From: Mastigias papua
Lineage: Eukaryota; Cnidaria; Scyphozoa; Rhizostomeae; Mastigiidae
Direction of reading: 5' to 3'
Length of the DNA stretch: 64,000 bases
Assembly (NCBI GenBank): GCA_964019165.1
Contig: OZ025282.1
Coordinates: 6,087,131-6,151,130 of the forward strand
In this document: positions 46,747-58,049 of the stretch, piece after piece
Numbering within the stretch: the stretch's first letter is position 1
Layout of the letters: every line of letters begins with the position of its first letter
Notes under the pieces: model-generated
Database searches by the model: none
The model's input: only the letters and a program-made list of their open reading frames with translations
What the model was told of the DNA's origin: nothing
Translations under genes and position numbers: made by a program

Positions 46747-47828
46747 TCTGTGCTTGCAATAAAGATATTAGTATTTACACTCAATTTTGCTTCGCTTGTT
46801 CGTCTCCTATGAAATGTATGCAGTGACACAAGTCCCCCTCTACTTGTCAATTGCTTCTTATGACTCTTTTATCAGTACCACCGAGGCAGTTCAACGGATA
46901 GAATAGGAATATCTGTTGGGAGTGCCACTTTGGCTGGTACTATCAAATTTGTTACTTTACTTTTAGAAGTAGTATCCTTTGGAATGCACTTGGTGATGAT
47001 ACAAAAACTTGTATTAATGTGGCAGTACTGTGGCAGCATTCAAGAAGAAAATATTAGTTTGGAAAGGGAAAGCTATCGCTGTAAGTTATTTAATTAAAAA
47101 TATTATTTTTTTTATCGTCTTAGTATCTTAATTGTAGTAGGTTTTAGTCAGCTGCTTTCGCTAATGGAATTGTAACCATATATGTATATAATCAACTGTA
47201 ATTAAAAAATGGTAGCAATATTAATAACTTAGCTACCAATGGGATTTGACATGACACTTCTCCGCTTGCATGCAGTACCTACTAACTGGAAAAATGCTGA
47301 GAGCTGCAAAATAGCAAATAAGGCAAATTATATCCAGGGCATTTAGATCCACTTCAAGTAATAAGAGCAATCTCCTTCTTTATTCAAGTATCAGACGTTT
47401 TGTTCCCTAGCACTCTATGGAAAACATTTTCAACGCGATATTATGAAAGCTTCTTTCATATCGTATCACTGTCTACAAGGTCCAATGTTCAATTTGTGCA
47501 GTGATGTAAAAGCAATTTTGTCATTCCCAAAAAAGTAACGTTAACCTTCAAAAACTTTCAGGGCGTGCTTAAGCACCGGCTATGAACTTACGCTTTTTAA
47601 GTTCAGAAAAAATTCAACTTTAAAACGTATATCATGCCGAAGAAGACCAAATTTGAACTGTTTAGAGCTGAAGTTGTTTTCACGAATCGGTAAGACTGAT
47701 ACCATCCTCATGAGTGAAGCTCAACCAACCCCTGATACGCCGGGATAAGAATGAAAAAGCCACCTTATATGAGTCTACTTTATTGCAACTGCTATGCTCT
47801 GAACCAATAGTTTGCAAGAAGAAGCTGA
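46747..47828. other. Non-coding spacer
   Basis: No gene or element ends were recognised. Confidence 0.4.
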
Positions 47829-48122
47829 GTGTCATTAGTGTGTGTAGATCCCCTGATTCAAGATACCTTCTTTGCTAACCTATCGGGTTCTTTGAGTCAG
47901 TTATCAAACAGGTGTAAAAATGTACCATTGGTTGGAGGTACTAATTTTGATGTCGATGATTTGCATCACCCAAGATTCAGAAACTTGTCCTTTTGGAACG
48001 TGCCTAGATCACACACTACCATAGCAAAAGCAAGCTTCATAAATAATCATTATTCTTCTATTGATGTCGTTTTTGAAAACAATGCCGGGCGCTTTACAGA
48101 CTGTCCAACCCTGCAACTTTGA
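47829..48122 (+). pseudogene. Possible LINE endonuclease fragment
   Basis: LSGSLSQLSNRCKNVPLVGG then TNFDVDDLHHPRF resembles the segment before and across the GGDFN block of LINE endonucleases. It is weak alone but lies upstream, in the same orientation, of LINE pre-RT and RT pieces. Confidence 0.35.
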
Positions 48123-48129
48123 GTGAGAC

Positions 48130-48950
48130 AGTCCTGTTTTCCGAAGAAGTGTCCCACGTCCCGCACTAACCTTGTTCGGGGCAGTTAGTACCGCTTTAGG
48201 CACTACTGGTGAATACAAACTATTTGGACGATAGAGCTATAGGGACGGTCATCAAAATAAAAACAAGCTAGAATTAGGTGACAAGTTGGATGCTCTAGGA
48301 ATTGAGGCACTTGACCTTCAGATGGCCAGTTTGACAATTTCTACTACTGGTATAGATGTTGGACAGTTATGGGCTTCAATTCACGACAACCGCACTGTTG
48401 ATACCTGCCAGTCCGTCTACAATACCTTTTTTATGCTCTGCTTTTTATGGCATTGCCAGCCAGCAAAGCTGACAGCAACAGATGCTTCTCTATGGTCCGA
48501 ATAATTGATTCGGAAGACAGAAGTAATCTTTAATGCACCACTGTGGTATCTTTACTGGCGTTGAAACTGAACGTAGATAAAGACTTTTATTTTTAAGCCA
48601 CCAAAGGTCTTGTTTGAGATAAGCAAATCAGCAGACAGGCAATACAAAGAAGGGCAAGGCTCATACAGTAGTTATTGAATCAGATGAATTTATACCATTG
48701 TAATAAATTTAATTTTTGTGCAATACATTGGGGGTACCACTTCAAGCATTATAAAAATTTTTATTCAGATTTGGAAAGGTGTCCCCCTTTGACAGGTGTT
48801 TGTGATTTTCATTGTCTTGTTCTCTCTTTCATAAGATCAGTTTTGGCTAGGCTTAAATCTGAAATAATTGAGTACCCTTGTTATAAAATATTTGGCACAA
48901 CTAGGTTTCTTCAAGATGTTAAATATTCTCTTCAGATACTATACAAATGA
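48130..48950. other. Unassigned region within LINE debris
   Basis: Short open frames only (48286-48504, 48675-48950). Possibly decayed LINE, but no motif was recognised. Confidence 0.35.
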
Positions 48951-48954
48951 TCTT

Positions 48955-49200
48955 GATATTTTGACGAAAAAGACACTCAGCTCCTTTCACGACACGAGGA
49001 TTGAGCAAAGCAATCTACACTAGATCGAAATTGAGACGGACGTGCGATAAAAATCCTGCAGAACAAAATAAGACAAACTCTAAGAAATAGCGTAGCAAAT
49101 GTGTTAAATTTGAAAAATACGAGTAGAAATCACATCGATAGAGCTTCGGAGAAAGGCTTGATATCCAATAAAAGAGATTCAATATATATTATACAAACGT
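48955..49200 (+). pseudogene. LINE pre-RT fragment
   Basis: Broken frames contain AIYTRSKLRR-like and EQNKTNSKK-like stretches, the conserved region just before the RT of CR1/L2 LINEs. Confidence 0.5.
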
Positions 49201-49349
49201 TGTAAAGAAGACTAGTAGCAAGAAAACATGTAGTGTTGCAAAGATAGCAGAGAATGACATCTTCAGACTAATGTTAGAATGCTATTTAACTCATCAAAAT
49301 ATCCTAGCAATAATACAAGGTTCAGATTGCAATTTTCACAGCTTTTTGA

Positions 49350-49618
49350 AGGAAATGAGAGATATTCCAGATTTGGAGTTGGGAATAAAGATAATAGCCA
49401 TCCAATGTTTATTACCATATATTCAACATGGTTTCTTAGGAGTTTAAAGCTTTTTTGTCCAGAACATGACACTTGTGTTGGACAATCCAATGAAAGCACG
49501 CAAGATCATGCCAGTGGCTAGCGCTTAGCGACTCTGCGGCCGTACACAAAATTGTGCTCAGATCACCTGGTGATCCTTCTGTTTATTCATTCAACTAAAA
49601 GAGGAGAATGTATTATAA
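49350..49618 (+). pseudogene. GT gene fragment 1 (N-terminal half)
   Basis: Broken frames recall GT-B from DVPSLELAIRTNSHP through YSTWFLKSLKLFWP and LVLDDESK to GDPSIYTFN, with stops and deletions. It lies between LINE pre-RT (before) and LINE RT (after), so GT and LINE sequences form a chimera. Confidence 0.75.
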
Positions 49619-49629
49619 TGGTAAAAGTT

Positions 49630-50030
49630 GACAAAGATTTTTTGTTGGAGCTGTCTTTATAGACTTATCAAAGACCATTGACTATATTCTGCATGGTCTC
49701 ATCATAGCCGATTACATGTGTATGGCTTTTATAAAAAAGTGTGAGTTCTAATATACCTCTACTTAAGTGTCGTAAACACTGTGTTCTGATAAATAATTTA
49801 AAATGTTTATCAGGAGTTCCACAGAGCTCTGTACTTCGTCCAATATTGTTCATCTTGACAAGTTTTCTTGGGAGAATCGAGCAAAAATTGAGCAGGATGT
49901 TAAATATGCTCTCGATTTATGGAAAGTCGAACGGTGCATATCTTACCACAAAGTTGTGTGTGAGCTTCCTGCACATGCGCACTCCCGATTTTGCTAAATA
50001 ACCTGTTCCTCCCTGTTAAAACGTCAACCA
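49630..50030 (+). pseudogene. LINE RT fragment fused to GT fragment 1 (left inverted arm)
   Basis: AVFIDLSKTIDYILHGLIIA-like sequence is followed by LKCLSGVPQSSVLRPILF, the RT motifs ahead of the YADD box. The segment from about 49680 recurs inverted at 53885-54207. Confidence 0.75.
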
Positions 50031-50560
50031 GTGAAACATCGAGAGCGGTACCTGTTGAGCTATATTTATTTTAAACAGAACTTTTTGCAAAGGAGAGAAT
50101 TAAACATTTATTGAATATGTGGTTTTTTCTTCTACCTGGGCTAAGGTTGTAACATTTACCATACACTTTCAAATGTCACTCGTGCATTCTGCCCATTAAT
50201 CATTCTTCTCTGCATGAGGCCATATCGCCATATTGTTGTATCATGATTGGACATATCAAGTCACATGGCTGCCATGGTCGATAACGGTTACTCATACTGT
50301 AGAACCCGGGAAAGATTAAGCCAACTTCAAATTTACACACATCGAAGAAACCTTTTGCTGGCTGCAGCAGTCACCACAAAATGTGCCTTCACACAAAATT
50401 CACTGGCATGCGACTGTCACAGATGTAATTTAAGTATGAGGAAGTAAGCCACAACTGCCCCAGATGACTTGGAAATTCACATTTGAGTCTCGACAGTGGA
50501 TAGTTTTCATTCGGGTGATGTGAAAGTGCATATAGCTATCTGTAGCAAGAGTTGTTGACG

Positions 50561-51877
50561 ATGAATGCCCAACAAGTATTAACCATCTTTTTAGCTTCTT
50601 TCTCGCTTTTACTTGTATATTTTATGTCCGGGAATATACCGATAGTTCCGAACAATAGAGGAATTACATTCGCTGTGAGAAGAATCATGAGCGATATTGA
50701 GAGTGATCCATGGAGGGATGTTCCAAGTTTGGAGTTGGCAATAAGGACAAATAGTCATCCAAAGTTTATTGCCACATACTCAACATGGTTTCTTAAAAGT
50801 TTAAAGCTTTTCTGGCCAGACCATCGACTAAACTTGACACTTGTGTTGGATGATGAAAGCAAGCAAGATCATACCACTGGTTCGCGATTAGCAAATCTGT
50901 GGCCTTACCCAAAAATTGCATACAGAACTCCCGGTGATCCTTCTATTTATACATTCAATCAGCGGAGGAGAATGTATCTAAGTTACTTCTATCCAGAAGA
51001 GTATGTAAGTGCTGAGTATGTTGGTTTTGTTGATACGGACACTATGTTCACTACAGTTGTCACACCACAGATGTTATTTGTTGAAGGTAAGCCAACTATT
51101 CAAGCAAGAATAGGCCAACCGTACTTTCAGCAGCACTGGGAATGCTGGTCAGATGTAACCGAGTACTTTATAGGTAAGAAAGAAGCTTTGCAGTGTATGA
51201 CATATTTTCCAGTTATATTCAAAGTGCAGCATGTTGTTGAGATGAGAAAGTTTGCAGAGAAGCGACTTGGTATACCCTTTCTCGAAATATTTAAGAAGAG
51301 CTTTGATTTTCATCATCCTTACAAGTGGGGTGACTGTGTTTGTCAGTATAGCATCATTTGCAATTATCTGTGGTATTATCACAGAGATGAGTATGATTTT
51401 CATTTGCAAATGGTTCCAAATGGAAATTGGAGTGGGGAACATCGCCGTAAATCTCAGCAAACAATCGAGTACTTTAAGAATATTGATTCTAAATATCTGA
51501 TACCGAAGCCTCGAGTTGCAATACATGCAAGACACTATGTTGAAAATGGAGTATATTTATTGGGAAGCTTTGATCTTGTGAAAGAACCGTATTTTACACA
51601 CTTGAAACGACGAGTACGTGAAGGACTTTGCCATTCAATTATGTTTGATAGGTGTCCAGAGAAATGCACAGATATTAATAAGAACTCAGTGCAATTGTCG
51701 ATTTACTCTTTCGAGATGTTTAATTGGTCCTGGGATGAGCGATGTTTTGAGGAGCAGAAGAAGCATTATGAAGATGTTAAAAAGTTAATAATTTACAACG
51801 AAAAGCAGGGAAGGAAAATGTTTGGCTCGGTAAAGTACTTAGACGTTTGCAATGAAGCATTGGACTTCAAACCCTAA
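50561..51877 (+). CDS. GT-B: type II membrane protein, putative GT-A-fold glycosyltransferase
   Basis: A single exon of 438 codons from the ATG at 50561 (an upstream in-frame TTG at 50552 is not taken as start) to TAA. The order is an N-terminal anchor (about residues 5-23, VLTIFLASFSLLLVYF), a stem, DPWRDVPSLELAIRT, LTLVLDDESK, YPKIAYRTPGDPS, the DxD motif in VGFVDTDT, WSDVTEYFIG, cysteine-rich WGDCVCQYSIICNYLW, NWSGEHRR and C-terminal FDRCPEKC. The features suit a Golgi lumenal transferase; donor and acceptor are unknown. It has exactly the same length as GT-C (offset 9515, no indel). Two blocks of about 460 bp are almost identical to GT-C, while the ends and a 157-bp middle segment differ. 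GT pseudogene fragments and LINE arms lie on both sides. Confidence 0.82.
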   Translation: MNAQQVLTIFLASFSLLLVYFMSGNIPIVPNNRGITFAVRRIMSDIESDPWRDVPSLELAIRTNSHPKFIATYSTWFLKSLKLFWPDHRLNLTLVLDDESKQDHTTGSRLANLWPYPKIAYRTPGDPSIYTFNQRRRMYLSYFYPEEYVSAEYVGFVDTDTMFTTVVTPQMLFVEGKPTIQARIGQPYFQQHWECWSDVTEYFIGKKEALQCMTYFPVIFKVQHVVEMRKFAEKRLGIPFLEIFKKSFDFHHPYKWGDCVCQYSIICNYLWYYHRDEYDFHLQMVPNGNWSGEHRRKSQQTIEYFKNIDSKYLIPKPRVAIHARHYVENGVYLLGSFDLVKEPYFTHLKRRVREGLCHSIMFDRCPEKCTDINKNSVQLSIYSFEMFNWSWDERCFEEQKKHYEDVKKLIIYNEKQGRKMFGSVKYLDVCNEALDFKP

Positions 51878-51964
51878 GCTGTATGCACAAAGGTAATATT
51901 AGTATTACTTGTTTCTCATTATATTTTCGGGAAAATTTCACTCTACCGTTCTGTATCACTTTTA

Positions 51965-52381
51965 CCGTAAATTCTCTTTTAGCCCCCCTCTCAATTAAGC
52001 CCCCCTCTCCAATAAGCCCCCCTTTCTGGACTAGAATATTTATTAAGCCCCCCGTTATAAAATAGTGAATAGTACCAAGTGTAACTAAGCTTCATAGTAG
52101 TAAGCACACTAAGCGTGATCACGCTAAGACGTTCTATATCAACGGTTACCACATTGTCTTTCAATTTTGTTTGTTCTGCTCGGAACTTATGATGTATAAA
52201 CTAATAAATTTGAATATCGTTCTCTATTTTGAAAACAGCAAATATGCAGTATACTATTAAAACTTTTCAAAAAATTTATTTAGTCCCCCCTCTCTTACAA
52301 GCCCTCCCTCTCCAATAAGCCCCCCTCTTGAGTGCTTGAAATCAATAAGCCCCCCGGGGGGGCTTAATAGAGAATTTACGG
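51965..52381. mobile_element. 417-bp MITE with TA target duplication
   Basis: The ends CCGTAAATTCTC and its inverse continue as AGCCCCCC-rich arms (TTAAGCCCCCC, CCAATAAGCCCCCC), flanked by TA on both sides (51963-51964, 52382-52383). It starts 87 bp after the GT-B stop, so it may lie in its 3' UTR. A related AAGCCCCC-type motif occurs near 33330-33500. Confidence 0.8.
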
Positions 52382-52383
52382 TA

Positions 52384-52839
52384 TGCATAATTTGCTTCCT
52401 GAACTCACTCTTCTATACAGTTATGTGCTCCCTAAACCTATAAGAAATCTACTATTCCGTGTTGGCAGGAGAGTGGGTGAAATGTGAGAATACCAAGCTA
52501 TCATTGAGCTCAACGCCAGTCCAGTCTAGCGTGCAAGTCTTAGGACAGAAAGACTCTGAAGAAAGACGGGTTAGAAACTGAAAAAGTAGTGAAATGTTGA
52601 ATTCTCCTACTTAGAATGCGTTCACCAACAAAAATTCCTATCCGATTTCTAACTCAACAGTGCTCAACCAATTTTTTAGAGAAAAGTTGAAAGTGCATTA
52701 ACACCCTGTGAAATGAAGTCGGGCGAAGTTGAAGGACGTTCGTTTCATTTCAATAACTTTTATACTATTCACCCAAGTTTAAATAGGTTCATATATGCTT
52801 GTGAACTTGACCTGTTAAACAAAAATTAATAAGTGGTAA
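52384..52839. other. Non-coding spacer
   Basis: No gene or element ends recognised. Confidence 0.4.
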
Positions 52840-52847
52840 GCTAAGGC

Positions 52848-53271
52848 CTGGTTCAGACGTCGTACATACATACATGCCCATTCAGCATAGCTGATTTCCA
52901 AGGTCGTGCCAGAGCCGTGCTGTGCCAGAGAAATAAGGTCTGACCATAGTCTGGCACGGCAGTAGCACGACGTCTGATTCAATCAGTAATTCTAGCTCGA
53001 GCTAAAATCTTACCAAGACTTACTTTGCCGCGCCGCACGGGAGTGAAACGATACTAGCACGGTGTCGATTCAGCCGTCGAGCCAGTGCCGTGCCAGAACT
53101 TTATTTCTGTATTCATGAACAGTCGCTGCCTACTGGCATCGCTTCCAAGATTGATGGATAGAATCTGCAACTGAGGCCAAAGATATACAGGTTATGTGCA
53201 TGACAAGTAGGGCATGACGTCTGAATCAATCGCCGTGCCAAGTACCGAGGCCATGGCACGACGTCTGAGCT
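52848..53271. mobile_element. Probable MITE with GGCACGACGTCTGA repeats
   Basis: It starts near GGTTCAGACGTCGTAC and ends GGCACGACGTCTGAGC, which are inverted relative to each other. The GCACGACGTCTGA-(TTCAATC) motif also occurs inside at 52965 and 53210, and GTGCCAGA/TCTGGCAC pairs abound. Exact ends and target duplication were not resolved, nor was the superfamily. Confidence 0.55.
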
Positions 53272-53639
53272 TAAATAAACAGTATTTCACAATAATAAGT
53301 GCGTCAATACAGAGAACGTAAAAATTAGATAAACACTGCTGCGGTCTAAAGACGGTTTGGTTTGCTTTTGAGGCTGCTTCAGAGTATTGCACCGCAATTA
53401 GAAAGGCTTATTTGCTCGTTGATCGCTTTTTGGAGCGATATCGATCAGTGCCTGATTAGCCTAATACCAGCTCTCTAGTATTAGAACATTTTAAGTAGTC
53501 TGGGACAAGTTAATGCAAAGACTTGTATGTTTACGTGGCTGTCTCTTTTCCTATAAGATCATTGATGGTTGACCAGCCAAGGTTCTGAATTATTGGAGCA
53601 GCAGGAGCATAGAATGGATTGTCATTTACAATTTACAAT

Positions 53640-53735
53640 GTTAGAAAGTTGATAATTTACAACGAAAAACAAGGGAGGAAAATGTTTGGCTCGGTAAAGT
53701 ACTTAGACGTTTGCAATGAAGCATTCGACTTCATG
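53640..53735 (+). pseudogene. GT gene fragment 2 (C-terminal end)
   Basis: VRKLIIYNEKQGRKMFGSVK then YLDVCNEAFDF closely matches the GT-B C-terminus (51779-51874), followed by unrelated sequence. It lacks the rest of the gene. Confidence 0.85.
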
Positions 53736-53884
53736 TCTTCATGTATGCTCGGCCTACCTGCAAAGTTTACAGAGCAAAGGCAAGAGGCATGGAGCGAAGT
53801 CTAGAGCTACCAAAAAACTTGAGCATGCTCAACTTTTTGCGGATTTCATTTGACTTATCCATTGTTACATGTATTATCCAGAAC

Positions 53885-54207
53885 CTTTTAACAGGGAGGA
53901 ACAGGTTATTTAGCAAAATCGAGAGTGCGCATGTGCAGTAAGTCCACACACAACTTTGTGGCAAAATATGCACGGTTCGACTTTCCATAAACCGAGAGCA
54001 TATTTAACACCCTGCTCAATTTTTGCTCGATTCTCCCAAGAATACTTGTCAAGATGAAGTACAGAGCCTTGTGGAACTCCTGATAGGCACTTCAAATTAC
54101 CTTGTCAGGACTCAAGTTTTTACGACGCTTTAAGCAGAGATAGATTAGAACTCAAACACTTTCATCAAAGCCACGGATAGATCGTACAGAAAACAGTCGA
54201 AGGTCTT
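53885..54207 (-). pseudogene. LINE RT fragment, right inverted arm
   Basis: The reverse complement of this segment matches about 49680-50025 throughout, including CLSGVPQGSVL. It is joined to GT fragment 3 in the same relative order as the left arm, but with the middle of the GT part missing. Confidence 0.8.
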
Positions 54208-54267
54208 GGATGGCTATTTGTCCTAATTCCCAACTCCAAACTTGGAGTATCTCTCCACGGATCATTT
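54208..54267 (-). pseudogene. GT gene fragment 3 (N-terminal piece)
   Basis: The reverse complement reads like GT-B at NDPWRDTPSLELGIRTNSHP. It abuts the inverted LINE arm directly. Confidence 0.75.
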
Positions 54268-54879
54268 CTTTCAAAGGCTTTTCAAAGCTGCAGCCTGAGT
54301 TTTGCTGATTTCATTTTCATTCATGCTCATCTTTCATCTTTCATCAACCATTACCAAATGCAATCTACGCATATGAGATAGAGATTAAGTTATTAAAAAT
54401 AATTACACTACCTTACATTACATTAAATCATAACAGGACTTTTAACATTGGTTGACTTAGGAAGAGCTCTCTAAATAGGTCAACAAATCGAGAGAGAGAG
54501 CCCCCTTCCCCATGAAGCCAAAAGAGAAAAGTACATAGGAGTACACATAAGTATAAGTAAAATGCATGCACCAGATTACTCTTATATATGAGAATAAGAT
54601 TTAACAAAATAGAATTTCAATTTAGGCCAAAAACTCAAGATGAAACCAGCAATGTGTAGAAATAGCGGCGGATTATTCCACAATTAAAGCCAGAGTATTT
54701 TACTGTTTTGAGCCCAAAAAGGGTTGTCCTCGTAAAAACAAATGAGCGTGACTCTTTTATTGGCTTGGCGAATCCAAGCCTAAGAGCAGATTTATTGGGA
54801 GTGAAATAGTTATGATAGCAAATTGGAGAGAGTTAATTTAAAACTTTGTAAACAAATACTAAGATGTTTGAATACATTG
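54268..54879. other. Spacer, likely decayed LINE sequence
   Basis: No clear motif was recognised. It lies between LINE-derived pieces of the same strand. Confidence 0.3.
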
Positions 54880-55860
54880 CATCATCTAAGGACTTTCTTT
54901 TGTAGAACAACTAATGGACCAAGGCAAGAATCAACGGTAAGGCTCCATAAAATTATGCCCTAATTAAGAAAAGATGAGAAATGTGAATGGTAGAGGCAGA
55001 CAAGAGTTAATATGGGGAATATATTGTCTAGGTTTGAAGAAAAACCCAGCTGTTCTAAAAGGTGTTCTATGATGCTCTTGACAGAATTTCAGCATCAATT
55101 TCGGGAAAAGTTAAGAGAATTTAGGCTCAGGTAAAATGTGGTTCTCAGGTAAAAGGACGACGCTTATTTAATGGACGTTTGTTGCAATCCAGCCAAGATA
55201 TAACTTTCTTAAATTCTCTATTTACTGCTTTGAGAAATTTCATTAAATAAACAGATTCAAAGTAAATATTGGTATCATCAGCAAATAAGAGAAAAGATAG
55301 CAGCTTTGATGGGTTTAGTAAGTCATTTATATAGATAAAGAATGGGAAAGGGCCAAGGACGGATCCTTGAAGAACATCATATTTCATATTGCATGTAGAA
55401 GAGGAATGCTCAATTATTGAAACACATTGCTTGCGGTTTTTAGGTATGACTGGGATCAATTCAAAGCAACTCCTTTAATCTCAAGGTATTCCATTTTATG
55501 AAGAAAAATATCACGGTTATCAGTATCGCAGGCTTGTTGAAAATCAAAAAGTAATCCACAGCCAAAGTTACTTAAATAAAGAATTTATTTATTATTTATT
55601 ATTATTTATTATTACTAGCTTCAGATCAAAACTTAGTTTTCTCAGCTAAATGAACGATCATTCTGAAAGCAAAAATTCATGTTGAACAACAACTGCTGTA
55701 TCTAAGAAATCCATAATGATGTTGATAAAGTACTTCTTCAAAGATTTTACTAAAAGCGGAAGTTAAGGTAGTTTGTCTATAATTTGCTGCTACGCTAGTT
55801 AGAGCCTTCTTGTACACTAAAAAAAGCACTGGTAGCCTTCTCAGATCAATCCAATGATGT
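54880..55860 (-). pseudogene. CR1/L2-type LINE RT remnant
   Basis: On the minus strand: a SAFSKIFEEVL-like stretch near 55745, a broken region, then VLQGSVLGPFPFFIYINDLL and LLFADDTNIYFES (FADD box near 55270), followed by FKKVISWLDCNKRPLN. Stops and frameshifts are present. Confidence 0.75.
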
Positions 55861-55941
55861 CTGTATCTTCAATAACCTCTGTGGTCTCTGCAACACTGCA
55901 AGGATTCTTGCTACTAGTGTTCCTTTCCAAGTGTACATAAC

Positions 55942-56020
55942 ATACATTATATGTTTAAAGCTTATATTATATACATTATATGTTTAAAGCTTATATAATA
56001 TACATTACATGTTTAAAGCT
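55942..56020. repeat. 29-bp tandem repeat seeded by a GT gene sequence
   Basis: GTTTAAAGC recurs at 55953, 55982 and 56011, each preceded by a TATATACATTATAT-like segment. The last unit runs into GT fragment 4. Confidence 0.75.
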
Positions 56021-56068
56021 TTTCTGGCCAAAGCATCGAAAAAACGGGGCACTTGTGTTGGACGATTT
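56011..56068 (+). pseudogene. GT gene fragment 4
   Basis: TTTAAAGCTTTTCTGGCCA then AGCATCGA and ACTTGTGTTGGACGAT match the GT-B stretch encoding LKLFWPDHRLNLTLVLDD (about 50799-50851). The rest is missing. Confidence 0.75.
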
Positions 56069-56559
56069 ATTTTTGTGTTGGACAATTCATACCCTTAGAA
56101 ACACACATGGAATATTGGGACAGATTTATTTGCATTGATCTTCGTCCAACATTCAATGCATTCTTTAGAGTTTCTTGTACCTCATTGCGATAGAAAGCAA
56201 GCCAACCAACGCGTAGAATCGTACCAATGCAGAACAGATTATTTATTGAACTGGAACTGGCCGTTCACTTGCCGTTAAGGCCAGTTTGAATGAATGCAGT
56301 CGATTCGATCGAATCGTACTCCAATCCCCGTGGACAAATCTGTCCCATGCTCTCCTAATACTTTTAACTGAATATTTTGCTTAGAGACGGAGTAGGCTAA
56401 AAATCGTTGGGAAAAGTTTCGAGTTTTGATCCAGTAGCGAAACTGAATCTGAGAAGTTGAAAGCTATATGTGATCTTTAAGCAATAGATTGTGTCATTTC
56501 CTTTGATATTACATTATTACTATTATTTGTTTACTTTAAAACGAGTTATTTTCAAATGT

Positions 56560-57310
56560 ATGCAAATGTTTTCTGGCCCATTTCTGGAGTGAGGTATCAC
56601 TGTTTGTATCGTGTCCCACTCCACACTGATTCCATGATTCCTCTAATTCATTTTAAGAATCTTCATAGTCGAAGCACTGTCCAAAAAATTTATCTTTTGT
56701 ATCTCGAATATATTGATCTTTCCAATGTAATTCGTTAACTTTTTACCAACGACGCCTGTGCGTCCAACAACATTAGGGACTATTGCAATTTCTTTGAGTT
56801 GCCATAATGCTTTCAATTCTATAGCTAAATATTGGTACTTTTCCACTTTCTCAATACGCTCATCAACAATGCAGTCATCTATAGGTATTGCAATGTCTAT
56901 TAATAAAGCAGTTCTTTCTTTATTATTTACGTACACTATATCCGGTCCAATCGTTGTTATTTTTTTATCTGCTTGAGTTGTGAAATCCCATAGAACTTTT
57001 ACTTCGTTATCTTCGACATCTCGTTGTAGTTTGACGTTATACCATTGATTCTTTGATAACAGACCATTTTGCTTCGCGTATCTTATCGTAAATGTATTTC
57101 GCTACATTGTTGCGTCTCTTTAGATATATCTATCGTATATGCATATTTGGGGCATCCATTAACAAAGTGTGATGTATTGTTTCTATGTATTCACTACACA
57201 GCCTACATGTATCATCTTCTCTTGTTTGATAAATATTCTTCTCAATGAGAAACGCTTCAGCATGTTGTCTTGAGTTGCAGGTCTTATCTAGAGGATGGGC
57301 GGTGTTACAA
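56560..57310 (-). pseudogene. LINE C-terminal fragment with restriction-like endonuclease
   Basis: On the minus strand: a CRLCSEYIETIHHTL (CCHH-type zinc) motif near 57200, an NNVAKYIYDKI stretch, VKVLWDFTTQADKKI, and the endonuclease signature PD-x14-D (PDIVYVNNKERTALLID). PNVVGRTGVVGKKLTNYIGK follows. The order resembles the C-terminus of early-branching site-specific-type LINEs (R2/R4/Dong/NeSL-like). The frame is broken. Confidence 0.75.
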
Positions 57311-57365
57311 TTTTGTTCTACTCTTCATTGCAAAATCATTTCTTCAATACAGCATTGCCTAGCAT

Positions 57366-57779
57366 ATGCTGATATCCCTTGTTTTCCAATCCACTTTGCT
57401 TATCACTGGTGATTCTCTTCGGCCTGAACTTACCTTGATTTTTCCAGACAATTCTCTGTATGTTTTAGAATTAACGGCTGGATTTGAAACACATATAGAA
57501 ATTAAGAGTAATTGCAAAGCTCATAAGTATGAGCCCCTTTTGCTCGACTTAAAACTATAGTATCATAAGATCAACGTCGTAAATAGTTATATTGGAGCTC
57601 TTGGTGTTCTTAAATCTTCATCTGATTCGATGTTATGCTTGATGAAAGAGTTATGCATGGATAATAGCACCCAAAAAGCAATCATCAAGAAGATTATGAA
57701 CATTGCGGTGAGGTGTCCCTACTGTGTATTTTGTAGAAGAAACAAGACTTGGATGAATCCCGAGATATTAAACTTTTAA
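57366..57779 (+). pseudogene. LINE C-terminal fragment, other orientation
   Basis: LYVLELTAGFETHIEIKSNC then KYEPLL, a stop near 57558, then SYIGALGVLKSSSDSM and IIKKIMNIAVRCPYCVFCRR. This pattern is known from LINE polyprotein C-termini of invertebrates. It lies back to back with the minus-strand LINE fragment at 56560-57310. Confidence 0.6.
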
Positions 57780-58049
57780 TTGGATTTTACTTGCTTTATT
57801 CGAGCTTATTTGTTTCTTCGTTTTCTCTTCAGTGTATATTCGTCTTTTTATTGCATGTTACTTTACTATTATTGTACTATTTTTACCTGCAGACATGCCA
57901 CTTATACATTGTCTGTTAATTAGTGAGATGTATAATAGTAATTTTAAACTGTTCACGATTGAATGAAAGTTTTAAAATTATTATTATTACTGAATGTGTC
58001 ATAAGTCTTTCTTGCTCTTCCTTTAAATCCAGATCTAATCCATAGTTTT
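57780..58049. other. Short AT-rich spacer
   Basis: Nothing recognised. Confidence 0.3.

Noticed and set aside
51149..51535. 128-residue minus-strand frame inside GT-B
   Set aside because: It is antisense to the strongly conserved GT coding sequence; the same shadow occurs in GT-C.
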